DNA from: Rhynchonema sp. JSB1_4
Taxonomy: Eukaryota > Nematoda > Chromadorea > Monhysterida > Xyalidae
NCBI GenBank assembly: GCA_030248065.1
Contig: JASAMV010007821.1
Coordinates: 1-64,000, forward strand
DNA: 64,000 bases
Reading direction: 5' to 3'
Every line of letters starts with the position of its first letter. Positions within the stretch are counted from its first letter, which is position 1. Made by a program: the position numbers and the translations under genes. Below, one piece after another: positions 22,001 to 34,356 of the stretch. A model generated the notes under the pieces. That model had not been told where the DNA came from, ran no database searches, and saw only the letters and a list, made by a program, of their open reading frames with translations.

Positions 22001-23012
22001 CCAGAGTGTGACTTGACCAGACCCACAGAACTAACAACTACTCAAAACCCACAACCACGGAGCGTCTGTAACGCATAACGTCTCTGCCGCCGTTTTTGAA
22101 ATGTATAGCCGGTCAGACTGTTCCATGCAAAAGGCAACGAAGCGACAGTAAAAACTGGATGGTAAACACGGCTGTCATCATGACAATCATGGGTACATCA
22201 CAGTCTATGACAGACAAGTTACTTAAGTATTTAGATTTCAGCTTCTTTCTTTTCCAAAGTGCAGGCTATCCATCAGCACAGTTGCCTATGTACGCAATAT
22301 TATTATAATGTTCCGAAGGTATAACCATCTAATTTTGACTGCCTAACTTTGCTGCCAAGATCATTGACCGTAATATTGGTAACCCTGTGCGTGCCCAGCG
22401 CATTGCAGTGCTGCTCGCAGCAGGCAGCATTTTTGGTTTGAAAAATGCAAAAATACTCTGCCCACCACACAACACAAGCACCACTGGCTGAACAGCAGTG
22501 GTCATGGACATATACTGTACGTACACCTCCCGTGCCGGTATGGTATACATGGTGAATAGTTTACTTTTCAATTCCATGCAAACTAAACTAGAGCCGAGAA
22601 CATACACCAAGCTCAGCGCATGAGGATGCAGACAGTATGGTATGATATACTGACGTCAAAATAAACAACCCCGCACCGGTAGTGAATGCTCAATTGGGCG
22701 TGAAATCCAACCAAAACTCAGACTGGTGGATGCATGTCATGTGATAAACATAGAAGTAATCGATTAGAAAATAAAATATGTTCTAACCCGCGTGGTTAGA
22801 TGCGATTAAGTACCCTAAATCAACAGATGAACAAGGGTTTTTCTGTTGCCAGTGTCCCGTAACTGGTTTTACAAAAATGTTTTGAAAAAAACTAAAAGTC
22901 AACCAGCGCAGTCCAGGTGCAATTTTTCTTGCACAGTCTATCGACTTGGACTGACCCGAAAAGCAAATAAATAACTTTCCATATACGTGAGTAATGCGCG
23001 AAATTTGTAATA

Positions 23013-23286
23013 TTGGTCGCACAATGACTATATAAGAATTCATCAAATCAATCCTGATTTTCACGTTCAGTCACTCTTAACCACTGTGCTATTTGTGATT
23101 CTCACAAAACATTTTCAGCTGAAAATAATCTAGCAGATCAACCACGTTGCCGCAGGTCTGAAACATTCTCTTTACTACATGCTTCGTGTGCGATCACGCA
23201 ACGCAACGTCATTGCCCCGTCACTTTCCCTCTTTACGATTCAGGAAAAAAATTTGACCAATTCTTATAAAGTCATTGTGCGACCAA
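23013..23286. mobile_element. Tc1/mariner-like MITE, family TTGGTCGCACAATGA, copy 1
   Basis: Ends TTGGTCGCACAATGACTATA and its near complement are flanked by TA on both sides. The inner sequence contains AACCACTGTGCTATTTGTGA and CACGTTGCCGC, shared with the copies in the RRM gene intron. 274 bp, no ORF. Confidence 0.82.
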
Positions 23287-23578
23287 TAGAATCAATTTTC
23301 GAAGTAGTTATTGAAGCGACAGGTTCTAAATCGTATCATGTGCTCCGGATCACGTATTTTTCCATGAAATTGAGAAAAAACACTTGATCGGATACCCACC
23401 GAAAAGCAAACGTAAATGTAAAGCAACCGAAATCCGACCGTATTGTTTCAGTGTTTATTATAAGCCAGCGAACGGTGCTGGGCTTATTCATTCTTATAAT
23501 AGTACAAACCTACGATTAGCATTAGTTAGTGCTCCCTCAGCCTTCACAGTGTGCCTACAGCTGCACAAGAAACTGCTA

Positions 23579-23862
23579 TTGGTCGCACAATGACCATATG
23601 AGAATCCATCCAAAACCACCTTGACTTTCAGGATTCCAAAGATGAGCCATGCTTAACCACTGCGCTATTTGTATTTCTTACAAAACATTTTCATCTGGTA
23701 ATAAACCAGCCAGTCAACCACGTTTTTAATCCCTGAAACATTTCGCTTACTGCATACTTTATGAGTGATGACACGTTGGCGCGCAATGTCAATTTGAATT
23801 TTCTGGCTTGTCAATTCAGGAAAAATTTTGGATGGATTCTCATATAGTCATTGTGCGACCAA
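23579..23862. mobile_element. Tc1/mariner-like MITE, same family, variant subfamily
   Basis: Same ends and TA flanks as copy 1, but the interior differs (AGAATCCATCCAAAACCACC; GAATTTTCTGGCTTGTCAAT). It is the same subfamily as the second copy in the RRM gene intron (37432-37905). Confidence 0.82.
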
Positions 23863-26601
23863 TACATTTATTTTATTTGGTATCTAAGAATCCGAAGTGC
23901 CGTGGATAGTTTTTCACAGCTGGGGTACCCGATAACTTGAAAAGGTAACTAACGAAAGCAGGATTGAGCACAATACCATATCAATCAACACATGTTCCGT
24001 CTAGACTGTTTAGTTTACTGTAAGCTTTCCGTTACGCACACAATAGCTGCGCCCAAATGGCATTGCACCGCCACCCGTAATATGAACCCAGCGGGATTAA
24101 GCAAGTTTCGAACGGTTGTACAGAAAGAATACGGTACAGCTTAAGTGCTCATCCATTTTCATGAAACTAGGCTTTCTGAACAGGCGTGAAAACATGCAAA
24201 ATCATGGGAAATTTTGGCGTAGCGCATCGTTTATAAAATCCACACACACACGTGACCAATAAAGAGCCATATCATGGATAGAGCAGCTGCGTGTCCTTTG
24301 AGGTTTCGAATGCACATATGCTCTCCAGGGAAAAGAATTGAAAACGACTGAAAATTCAATATAGACGCGAAAATGATTTGAAATGATCTTGGATGCCGCA
24401 TGTGCTTGTGATGCCCATATTTTCATCAGGATACCCATAAAATAGCCACCTATGGTCAGAAATCGGCGGCAGTTGCTTTATAGAACACGCCCGTTGCTAT
24501 CACGCTCAACCAACCAATAAAAATGCAGACAGATAGACAAATGTGAATATCTGAAATCAGAAGGCGCTAGCACTCTGAGTAAATATTCGCCTGGTGGGTA
24601 CCCTCAGGAAATACTAACGCTTTCGTTCAGATTTCCAAACGGGACCCAACAGATTACTGTAGGTACGGTACGTATATAAATGAATGATAAACATTAACAC
24701 GCGTGCAAACCAATAATGCAGTGCGCGCCATGTGCCCCGCTGAGCAAATTGAAATTGAATATGTTTGCACGGCTCACGGAAGGAAACCGGCCACTTCTTG
24801 GATTGATATTGGAAGCCTGCAGGCGTTAAGAAGCCCACGAGGTGCAAACACTTGCTGAATTTGCATCCCTAGTGTCTCGGGCAGGAGGGTAGGGTTCCCA
24901 TTTTCGTTCTGAACGAGAACCGTGATCAAGGAACCGAAACTCAGCCAAGCTGATTTAGGTTTGATTGTTGCACTCAAGTGAAATTAGAATTTTCGAAACA
25001 AGCACCCAAATTGACACACACACAACACTCAAGTCTTCAAATTAGCACGATATCCAGTCAGTGCATCAAAGACGCAAGTGTGGGGTGTCAGGCACGCTGT
25101 GTTACCAATTGTTTCTTACGCTGCCATCGGGGTGTGCTTGACATCCAAGGCTGTCGGATATAAAATTATACAATTTCAGAAGCCTACTAAATGTTACTTA
25201 TGTAATTTAGCTGATGGCAGATGTTTCGAATGTCGCTAATCCTCTTATTTGGTCATTTTGAAAATGTCAACAGATCTTGGGCTGCGTGCGACATGGATGT
25301 GTTTGGTGGAGCAGCGAGGGCAAAACGCCTGAAACTGTAGACAAGCGACATAAATCATCCCATAAAGCGCGCAATGCCAGCCAATAAAACAAGATCTATG
25401 CTTGCAATCAAGCTCAGCATGTCCTGACTTACCAGCATTAGCTTCTAGCTCACTGCATCTGCAGTATAGAGGCACCAGTCAACTAATCGGGGCGTGTTTT
25501 ACGCTTCGAGAACTCACAGGACACAAGACACAGGATATCAAAGTTGCCCAGCGCCGGTCAAAAGAGCAAGAGCACAAACTAAACATGTATCCGCATCTTG
25601 TGCTGTACCCACGCACGCAAAAGTGTGTCACAAACGAGCGTGGATGTGATCAGTCACAGCAAGCGGACAAGAGTGACCCGTGTCCCTCCAAGTGACTGAC
25701 CACATGCACGACGACAAAATGGGCGTGTAACGAACCGGCTCGTGTGCATCAGAGTTGTTGGGCACTCTGACAAACGTGCTCGAACCCCAATTCAGAGTCT
25801 CTGTAAGTAAAGGAATGGATACCCAACACGCACGTCAAGCTTTCACAATGTCCAGCGTCACGTAATGTACTTATGCCATGTGCATGCGCTACTTATCCAT
25901 TTTGCAACGCTGTCTGTCGATAGTTGTAGTAGTAGCCGATTAGAGTTGCAAAAGGAAGTACACGACGACCTGTACGTGCATATGTGCGTGTCCACACGCT
26001 TTCATTTCACGCTTTTCGGGTACAGACATACATAGTAGTCATTTAGACCCCAGATGAATACCAGGGGTACCCAATTAGGCGCATGCATGGCGTCCCAGAC
26101 CGCATGCACGTTTCACAAGAAAGTGCCCAGAGCAGCTGCGGCAGCTGTACCGGACACAACTAAGCAGTTGCATATAGTGGACAGCTAGTTACTGGACACG
26201 TGCAGAAAGCCGTGTCTTGCGCGAAGGAAAGGAGCAAGCGCTTGTTAGGCTATAACGGGAAGTGAGCATAGCTTTCGACTGGTCAAACTGCCTGTAATTT
26301 GTTGGAGTCTTCGGACTGTCTTGTTCCGTTTGATGGCCGGTTTCGGATTGGGAGCTTCTGTTCGCAAAAAGTCCTGCCAAAATTTCTGCTCCACAAAGAA
26401 ACACACATGCATTTGAAGCGCATTAGCATAATTATCATAATAATAAGCATGATGAAGCAGAGTATCACAAAAGCACCCGGACAAATTCAAATCAAGCACA
26501 ACCGCATCCAGTTGAAATCAAAACCAAGGCACCATTATTGTTTCATTTCCCATCTTTTCCATTATCACACTTCTTCAGAAACGACCAAAACTGTCCTGAT
26601 C

Positions 26602-29600
26602 ATGATCACCACGATCCTTCCCCACTTGGTCAGTTCGTTCTGCTGCTTGCTGTTGGTGTCGGCACAGGGCGACACCGAGACTGAGAAAACTGAAAAATTG
26701 GAATACGAGGGCTTTTGCGGAGCTGGATTATTGGTTAAACTTGGGGAAAAGATTGAACGAGGTTTCATTTACGGTCGGTCCCGGAGACCAAAAGTCGGAT
26801 CCCTAAACCACCAAATTAGCATAACGGCAACGTTTGAGCCAACAGGGTCCAAAAGCGTGGGATCTAAATTTCTAGGCTCAATTTCAGTCCATTCAACTTT
26901 TCTTGCAAAAAAATTTCTTTCATGTCGTTTTAATTTATAGCCAACCACTTCACGAGCACATGACGTATCCCTGGCTCATATCGCTTACCAATCTCCACCA
27001 CAAAGTGCACCATACGAACCGATTCGTATTGCGTACGAGTTCTCGACCGATTTCCAAATTTCGAAGAAATATTTTTCCGCCAACGAACTGCGGTTTATCA
27101 AAGTCTGGTGAAAGCTTACAAACAGACGAAATTCTTGAAAAATGAGACCAATACTCCTTCATTCCAGAAAGTTTTCGACTATACCATTCGCGACTTCCAA
27201 AGTTTGCTACGAGTGCAGCGATCACATGATGGCGTGTGAGTGCTTGTTAACTGCGCTTTGTTTTCGTTCGGTGGTATTTTTGGAAACTGTGTAGACAACA
27301 GTTAGACGTGAAGGCAGGTCGAAGACTCGGCGTAAGAAAGTTCGGTGTGGTTTTCAGAAAGTCTACACCGAAGATATGTACACCGAACTTTCTGACATCG
27401 ATCTTTCGACCAACCTTTACACCGACACATTAACACCCAACTCGTATGTATTTATGCCTTTCGAAAATTCCACCCATATTCTCTGGTGAGATCCTATGAG
27501 TGTTACCACACATACATGGGGATTGACGGTAGCCTGATGCAAGACATTAGTTTCAACCTGTACTTTTTCAGTACATTTTTAGCCTGCTCGATTTTTTTTG
27601 AATAAAAATAGTTTTTTCTCAAGAATCGACGGCGACAGTTGCGTCAAGAAATACACCGGCTACTCAAATGCAATGCCAAATCAACGTTGGTCAAAATATC
27701 GTCGATCCATAAAAGGTGGCATGGAACAAATTAAACCTGCCGATTACGTGCTGAAAATTTATGGTGTGCGCTCTTTTCTTACCAACATTATTTCCAGCTT
27801 AAAATTGAAATGTGAAGCAAATCAAAATGTAGAATCAAAATGTGGTCTTTTCTCGTGTCAGGCGGTTGCGAATATTCTTGTGCCCAATCTTGCCCGAGCG
27901 GAGGTGGTGGGACGTTGGCGTATGCGATGGCCTGTGAACATGAACCTGTGACTAAAAGGTCAGATAAAAAACTTTTTGCAAGATTTTATATTGTTCTGTT
28001 TCTCATTTGATTTCGATATTACATCGGTTTTTCACACAGCAGACCCTACATGGGCTTCGTCTACATCTGCGCGAACGCCATTCGTGACCTGGCCGTCGAC
28101 CAGACGTGGCACACCATACAGCACGAACTCTTGCACGCCCTGGTTGGCTAATGTTTCGCTTGTAGTGGAACATTTTAAAGGGTTCTCTTGACGAACAAAT
28201 GAAAATTATATCTGACATGCGCCAGGGTTACTCGCTGAGCGGCAGTGCAGACGCCCACAATTCAACCTGGCTGATCAACGGTTACGGACATCGGGAGAAC
28301 AGAACGAGACGATTTCTTCGGCGTGACAAATTCCCCAACGCTTGGGTCAGTCTGAAGCACCAAATGGCACACTTGATCATCTGTTCCTATTAAAAACGCA
28401 TCATCTTTCTGACAGAAAGCCATGAAAAAACTATTCAACATCGACGAATTATCGTGTCCCGCATCGTTGGTGCCCGGCGTCGAGACCGAGAATGGGGGCG
28501 GGTCGGGATCGATTTGGGCACATTTGGAAACGAGAATATTTCAGGTGCGCAATCATGGGGCGTAGTCGTTAGGTACACTATCACGTGATCATATGATGCT
28601 GCATTTGCACTGACAATGACGTGCCGCACCACCAGCCGCAATAATAGTGGAAACATATGGAAGCGGACAAAATTCACTGCTTTCACGCCTATCAAATAAG
28701 TGGTGACGATATATGAAGTGCAGATAACTGTGCGCAATACTGGAGAGAGCTAATAGCGTTTAAAATAACTGAGCCGAATCAATCAGAAATTACGGTACTG
28801 TTTTTGAAATTATTTTGTTTCACCTCACTTCTTCAGCATGACGTAATGACGGCGTCTGTGAGTGCACTCAGCTACTTTTCACCAGTCACCCTAGGCATAT
28901 TGGAGGATTTTGGTGGCGGTAATGGAAGAAAGTCGGTTTCCTTCTTTATCTTGCGCATAAAAATGTGACATCCTAAATTTTTTTTAAATTTCAGTTGGTA
29001 CAAAGTCAATCATTCCTTCATTCAATACGATATCGACCATTACGCCTACGGCCGGAAACTAGGCTGCAAATTTCTTAGCGCCAGCTGTTACGAATACATC
29101 AGCGACATCCAGGATTCCACCAGGTGGGCACGTCTTTCTTTCAGTGACTTTTTCTTGCAAAAAAAACATTTTAAATAATTGCGCAGACATGCACCCGCCT
29201 ACCCTTACTGCGACCTGCAGAACTTGATTGATTCGCTCTACCATACAATCAGCCCGATCGATAAATGTGAGAATGTCGATAAATCACTGCGATTCGACTG
29301 CCATTCACTTACGAAATCGAGTATTTTCGGTACATCATTGCTGATTTTCTCTTTTTCCACTTGCTCTACATTTTTGACGTTTTTAATGTCACTGAACCTG
29401 TACAGGAATACACAAGGACTACGACCTGACTTGCAACCGAGTCACACACAAGACATTCATGGAGAAATTTGGAGTGAGCCCCAATGCTCTTGGATTCTTT
29501 ATCAATTTTATTGAATCCAAAAACGGAACAAGACGTTGCGTTCTAATCAATTTACAGACCTTTGAATACGAACTGAACAAACGAGGACACGAATATGCTG

Positions 29601-29820
29601 GCCGGGTGCACGGAATGTCTGAATTCTACGACTATTGTCCAATGTTTTCGATCAAACATCCGGTCAGCTCTTTTTTCTCTGTGGATACCATTCTCATTTT
29701 ATTGTCAACCACGCAACTCTTCAGCGAATGAGTACCCTGCGCGCGAGAGAACTAAAAATGCAAATGCGTGATCTTGAAATAGCGCGACAAAAATGCGGCG
29801 AAACCGGAACAAACCCCTGA
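26602..29820 (+). CDS. Leishmanolysin-like (M8) zinc metalloprotease
   Basis: The ATG at 26602 gives a signal peptide (MITTILPHLVSSFCCLLLVS). The catalytic motif HELLHALGYS (HExxHxxGxS) is rebuilt across exons 28043-28142 and 28226-28345. Upstream exons give ADYVLKIYG and TLAYAMACEHEP (27862-27958), then PYMGFVYIC, the usual run before the zinc site. Downstream, 28416-28544 gives VETENGGGSGSIWAHLETR and 28837-28931 gives HDVMTAS..SYFSPVTLGILED, containing the family's third-ligand region. Then 28995-29123 (WYKVNHSF..GCKF), 29187-29329, 29406-29662 (YDYCPMF) and 29725-29820 (stop). M8 enzymes are membrane-linked or secreted proteases in cell migration; the class is likely, the substrate unknown. 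Problems: the propeptide exon near 26941-27238 changes frame near 27107, and the donor after 28837 is ambiguous. A MITE lies in the intron at 27269-27477. Confidence 0.8.
27269..27477. mobile_element. Palindromic MITE in M8 protease intron
   Basis: A second member of the GGTGTAAAGGTCGG family (first at 4657-4885). The right end, TTTCGAAAATTCCACCCA, matches the first copy closely; the left end is more diverged. Confidence 0.65.
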
Positions 29821-30066
29821 CTTGAGCTTTTATGTGCCAACAGTGACTTACATAGCTTTGGAATCAAAATACAATAAATTATCTCAATTGATTACCTTGA
29901 ACTTACAAGTGAACCATTTGTTTCGTGATCCATGACGTATCTTGTTTCTGATCCTTTAAATCTAGTCCTGCATTTTTGGCTGCGAGAATACTGGTTTAGT
30001 TTTAGTCGCACGACGCGAAAGACAAATAAAGGTATTGGAAAAAATGTATAACTTGGGCTGATCGTT

Positions 30067-30186
30067 CAGTCGTCAACGCAAATGGTCAACTTTAGGTCGT
30101 CAACTCAAGAACCTGAATGAAGCGCGAGAAGTACTTCACACGACATATGGCTGAGTTGACGACCACGGTTGATGATGTTGACGACA
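30067..30186. mobile_element. MITE of the GTCGTCAAC group
   Basis: Inverted ends carry GTCGTCAAC twice on each side (GGTCGTCAACTCA left; TGAGTTGACGACC and GTTGACGAC right), with a centre of about 45 bases. Related to the elements at 4967 and 31945. Confidence 0.6.
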
Positions 30187-31944
30187 AATAGGCCCAACTT
30201 GACAATGCGAATATTATCGAATTGAGATTCAGTTCTTCAATCTTGTTTGAACATCTTGTTTTTTGCATTATAATGCTGAAAGTGCGCTGAGGCCATGGAA
30301 CTGTTGTCATGTTCGTTTACTTACGAGCTGCGTCCATCTGCGGTCAGCCTACATACATATGTAGATCAGCACCGAGGGGCCAACAACGACCAACCAGAAG
30401 GTAAACATACCAAAATCATGAGTGACTAACCGCGTTCATATTATTGCTCTGCATTCACAACGGTACTCGAGCTCGAGCACATAGGCCCCTGTCGACAGCA
30501 CCTGGTATGTATGTACATACATATGTATACATTACACACATGACTCTTGACTTTGGAACCAAAATAGCGCCAGTTTCGGACGTAAAGTGCGCGTGTCGAA
30601 ACGGAAGACAAACGAGGGCGACAATTTGCATGTTATTATGACATATTGATGTCTTGATGTGTCTGGTTAGGTAATGGTTTTTTCTTGTGTCACTTTGTAT
30701 ACCTACTTTGTTGGGTGTCAACTGAGCTGATGAGGCATATGACAAACAAACAAACAAAGGTGCTGAGAAAAGGTGCACCCGCAAAGTAATGAAGAAATTG
30801 TCATACATAAGTTTCTGTTCCGCTCTCATGTTGCCACTTGAAGCCGCGGAGGACTTGGTGGATGTTTTCCTGCTACCCGCCCGTCGCATTGCTGTCTGCT
30901 CATGTATAGTTTTCTACACACCGCACATGTTCTCCACACTTTTGTCAGAAAAGATCGTGTGCTATAACGTTTCACACTCGACTCTTTTTTTTGCTCTCAA
31001 CCAGATATGTATGTATTTGAAGTCGCTTTATGGGCATCTGTGAGCGTATACCTGGTGGAAATATCCGAAACATCAATGGCACACGAAGTTATGGCAGTTT
31101 TGGTCCAGCCATCAACGTAAAGTTTGGTGTGATACACATCTGGCCAGAATGGCAGCCGGCTGCCTAATTTTTTATATATCGACACCTTCATTCATTGCTA
31201 TTGCATGCCCAGCTGGCTGATATTTAGCAAAGGAGTTCTGCTAACCAAAAAAGCTTTGAACTCATCGAGGTTTGAAAGAGTGTATGGCATGTATCGCTCT
31301 ACCCAAATGTGCAAAAAAACCCTCGCGCATGCTTCAATTGGCCTCCCACGTGGTTCCCATGCCTTCGTCTGTGTGGTCCGGTGTTTGTTGCGTGCTGAAA
31401 CACTACCGCCGCAATTAGTCGTCATTTGTTTATTCCTGTAGCCGCAAGTTTTTACCTTGTTCTCGAGTAAATTTCGGTACGTTCATTTTGGGCACTCAAT
31501 GATTAGAATTAAGACTAAGGACGCTAAAATTCGGATTAAAAGAACGCAGAAGGCTGTTCAAGGGTCATACAGACACACCCGCGGAAATTCCCTTTCAGAA
31601 TGAATAAAAGAAAGCTTTAAAGAGTTCCGGGATTTGATCATCGAGTACATCATACTACATAGCAGTGCCATCCTGGCAACACTATGATGGGACTACTTCA
31701 AAACCTGGTTGGTAAGACTTCTTTTGGAAAAGTTAAAAAACTGATGAATTCAACTTTCATTATGTCGTGTGTTGTTCAACGTGACTTTTCCGGCTTGTTA
31801 CCGTAACACATCGTAACTCAGTTCGTCAACTCAGACCGTACTGTGATGTCAATTTGCATCATCGCGGTATGCACCTCACCTGCGTTGCCTTGCCGCTAAT
31901 ATCACATATAATTTCTTCCTCGCACTCATTTGGACTTACTATTA

Positions 31945-32081
31945 CAGTGGTCAAGTCAAGTGGTCAAATCACTTCGTCAACTCACTTTTTAGCGTCGCCT
32001 AAGACGAGTGTTATTTCTCGCGCACACCTCGGGGTTGCTGTGAGTTGACGAAGTGTTTTTGACCACATTAGTTGACCACTG
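31945..32081. mobile_element. MITE of the GTGGTCAACTC family
   Basis: Starts CAGTGGTCAAGTCAAGTGG and ends TTGACCACTG. Inner arms share AATCACTTCGTCAACTCAC and its complement. Closest relative is 4967-5112. No matching 8-bp duplication was found. Confidence 0.65.
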
Positions 32082-32267
32082 CGAACACTAGCCCTCATTT
32101 GGGGCTGTGCAATGTCGGCGCGCCATGAAATGCATACAAACTCATGTACGCATTACATATGTACTTAACACACGCGTGCTTGGCCTAAGTTGACGACCAG
32201 GGTTGACGATCTGAGTTGACGCCTGAACAATTAGTCCCTTTTACAGGCTACTTTGTGCAATCGCATC

Positions 32268-34356
32268 ATGGACAGCGTGTTCTGCGTGGATGTTGACGAC
32301 CATCATCGAACGCGCGCACGACGACGCAATCCTGACACCGACTTTTCGTGGGATTCGGTGAGGTGGTGGTAGTTCAGTTGTTATTCGTAAGTGAGGGCCA
32401 CAAATTGCGGAAATTATGATGGCTCGGATTCTACAATTTTGTGATCGGTTCCGATTCGGATTGATTCGAGCATGATAACGTCACTTTTTCTGTTGAAGGA
32501 CATTTCAAGGCTTATTCATGTGGCTGTGGACACTATAAGCTAGCAGAATAGTGAAACATTCATACGTGGCTGCTGATTTGGAAAATGTCACACGTTAAAG
32601 AATACAAAGTGGAGCATGACGATTTTCTCTTTCTATTCGTTTTGAACACCCACCACGTTCGAAATCGGGCTCGTGTTGGTGTAGTTTGCCTTTATGTATG
32701 TAACTTCGACTGAGGTGAATGCACGCCGGTAGAAATTACATACTCCTGCATAAATAAATTATCAAACCAGCTTATATCACGTCGATAAGCATCGATACTC
32801 ATTTTTTGGACAGAAAAATTCATGCGCGAACAAAGGTCAAAACCACAACCTGCTAAAATACTAATACAACCTTGAAACATCAGGTGGACATGCCCGACCC
32901 ATTCGGTGTTGAGCTCTACTGGTGTCCTTGCGAGGAGGAGATCTGCTTGATTCGACAGACGTTTTCGGACGATTTCACTTTTCTGAACACTTTCGGCAAC
33001 GAAATATTCGAACATCTATTCGACGTCAGACCCGAGCTGAAATCGATGTTTCCCGATCTCAGAGGGTACAATCAGAAGGGCAGAAAGTGGAGACGAAATC
33101 CGAGGTTTAGACGACAGGTCATATCAGTGGATTCTTTGAAAGGCTTGTAATTTTTTCCGCCCAGTCAAAGGTCATTGAGGTTGACATCGGTGATAACCTG
33201 ACTTGTTCACCTGACGTGCTCTAAGGTGTACAGATTTCAGGCGCTTTAAATTTAGTTATGTGAAACGCAACTTTCCATGACATCATTGCATTGACTGAGA
33301 GCCATATATATGAACTTTGTGAGAAAGCACTAACGACAACGACAAACGACTACGGTTGAGAAACTGCGTCTTGGTAAAAGCAAACTCTGTTTGGACCACA
33401 TTTTGTGATTGAGTTGGAGCACTAATTTTGACCAGAGTAAACGGTACTATCAACAGGTGAATACCGCATACGCTGGTCAAAATCTGTTGTGCGAGCTCTA
33501 TCGCAAAATACGGCCCAGCAAAATTGTGTGTGCTGTTCGCAAATTGGGTGTACGCAAATCGTAGTCGTAGTTGTTGTTCCCTTCAAAGTTAACACGACCC
33601 TGAGTGAACCAGCAGTTGAGGCAAGACTCTCCCCGGTCCGGTTCTCAGTGTTCTTTTGAGTGGTGACTTGATAGTTTCTTTGGCAATAGAATCAGAAGCG
33701 TGAACGGTTCCGACGTTGCTTTAGAATTTCCTGCCATTTCCAGATTCACCGTTTCATGTCGACCTGGTCGTACTGTGTGCTGCATCTGCCCGATTTGCAC
33801 ATGTTGTACGCACATCTACACCATCTGGGCGCGCAACACACTCGCTGGGCTGCGGTGCGCATAAAGACACGACATTGGATCGCGGTCAGGGATGCCGTGC
33901 TGGTCACGGTCAGTGCGAGTGTGTGTAGCAGCACAGTTGGTATGCTGTGGACTGCGCGTGCAATTGTAACGGGTTCGAGACCGCCTTGCGAATTCGTATA
34001 GGTCAGTCGTTGGCTGACACAAAACGAACGTGTTCATGAAGAAGACAAAGCAGACGTGCTGTGTGCGTGGACAATGTTCACCGGATTTGTGGTCGGTCAT
34101 GTACAACATGGATATGAAGAGGTTAGAGGGTTAGGTTGAAGACCGAATGTTTTCCTCAAAATAGAAACAACACTGTATTTCGTAATTCGCGCAGGCTCTA
34201 TGTCGCCAGCAGCCAGCCACCATGGTCACTTACAACACGCACAACGCCTATATGCTGACTGAAGCGATTGCCAAGAACTTCGTTGTCCTCCCAAACGAAG
34301 AAACGGCCACAACCGCTTCGACGTCACACACGGAAGAATCAGCGTTGCTGTACTGA
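32268..34356 (+). CDS. Globin, neuroglobin/nematode-globin-like
   Basis: Five exons, all introns phase 0: 32268-32357, 32884-33117, 33744-33908, 34002-34121 and 34195-34356, giving 256 residues. The globin core starts near residue 48 (ICLIRQTF), with EIFEHLFDVRPELKSMFP for helices B-C and the CD1 Phe, PRFRRQIHRFM for helix E (Gln at E7 by alignment with PEF..H in neuroglobin), HLGAQH with the proximal F8 His, and VLCAWTMFTGFVVGHV for helix H. Distal Gln is common in invertebrate, especially nematode, globins. There are N- and C-terminal extensions of about 45 and 55 residues; exon 1 is Arg/Asp-rich with no signal or myristoylation motif, so the protein is probably cytosolic. The role (oxygen binding, sensing or redox) cannot be told from sequence. 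The start is the only in-phase ATG seen in exon 1. Confidence 0.8.
32650..32692. repeat. Solo end of the AGGCAAACTACGCC element in globin intron
   Basis: GAAATCGGGCTCGTGTTGG followed by TGTAGTTTGCCT matches the right arm of the element at 37609-37796 with few differences. No left arm is visible. Confidence 0.55.

Larger units (their letters stand above)
19021..26601. other. Long spacer without a supported gene
   Basis: About 7.6 kb with only short or unsupported frames. It must hold the upstream region and untranslated leader exon of the RING-CH gene (an acceptor sits just before its ATG) and the promoter of the M8 protease gene. Two TA-flanked MITEs lie at 23013-23286 and 23579-23862. Elsewhere I see only simple microsatellite-like stretches and small palindromes. 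Confidence 0.45.
29821..32267. other. Spacer between M8 protease and globin genes
   Basis: AATAAA at 29872 may serve the M8 gene. Two MITEs of the GTCAAC group are at 30067-30186 and 31945-32081. The minus-strand frames between 30997 and 31425 have a DGWTK motif that could be transposase debris, but no family can be named. No gene called. Confidence 0.4.

Noticed and set aside
30997..31425. Minus-strand frames with a DGWTK motif, possible hAT transposase remnant
   Set aside because: Too short and interrupted to assign to any transposase; no element ends found around it.
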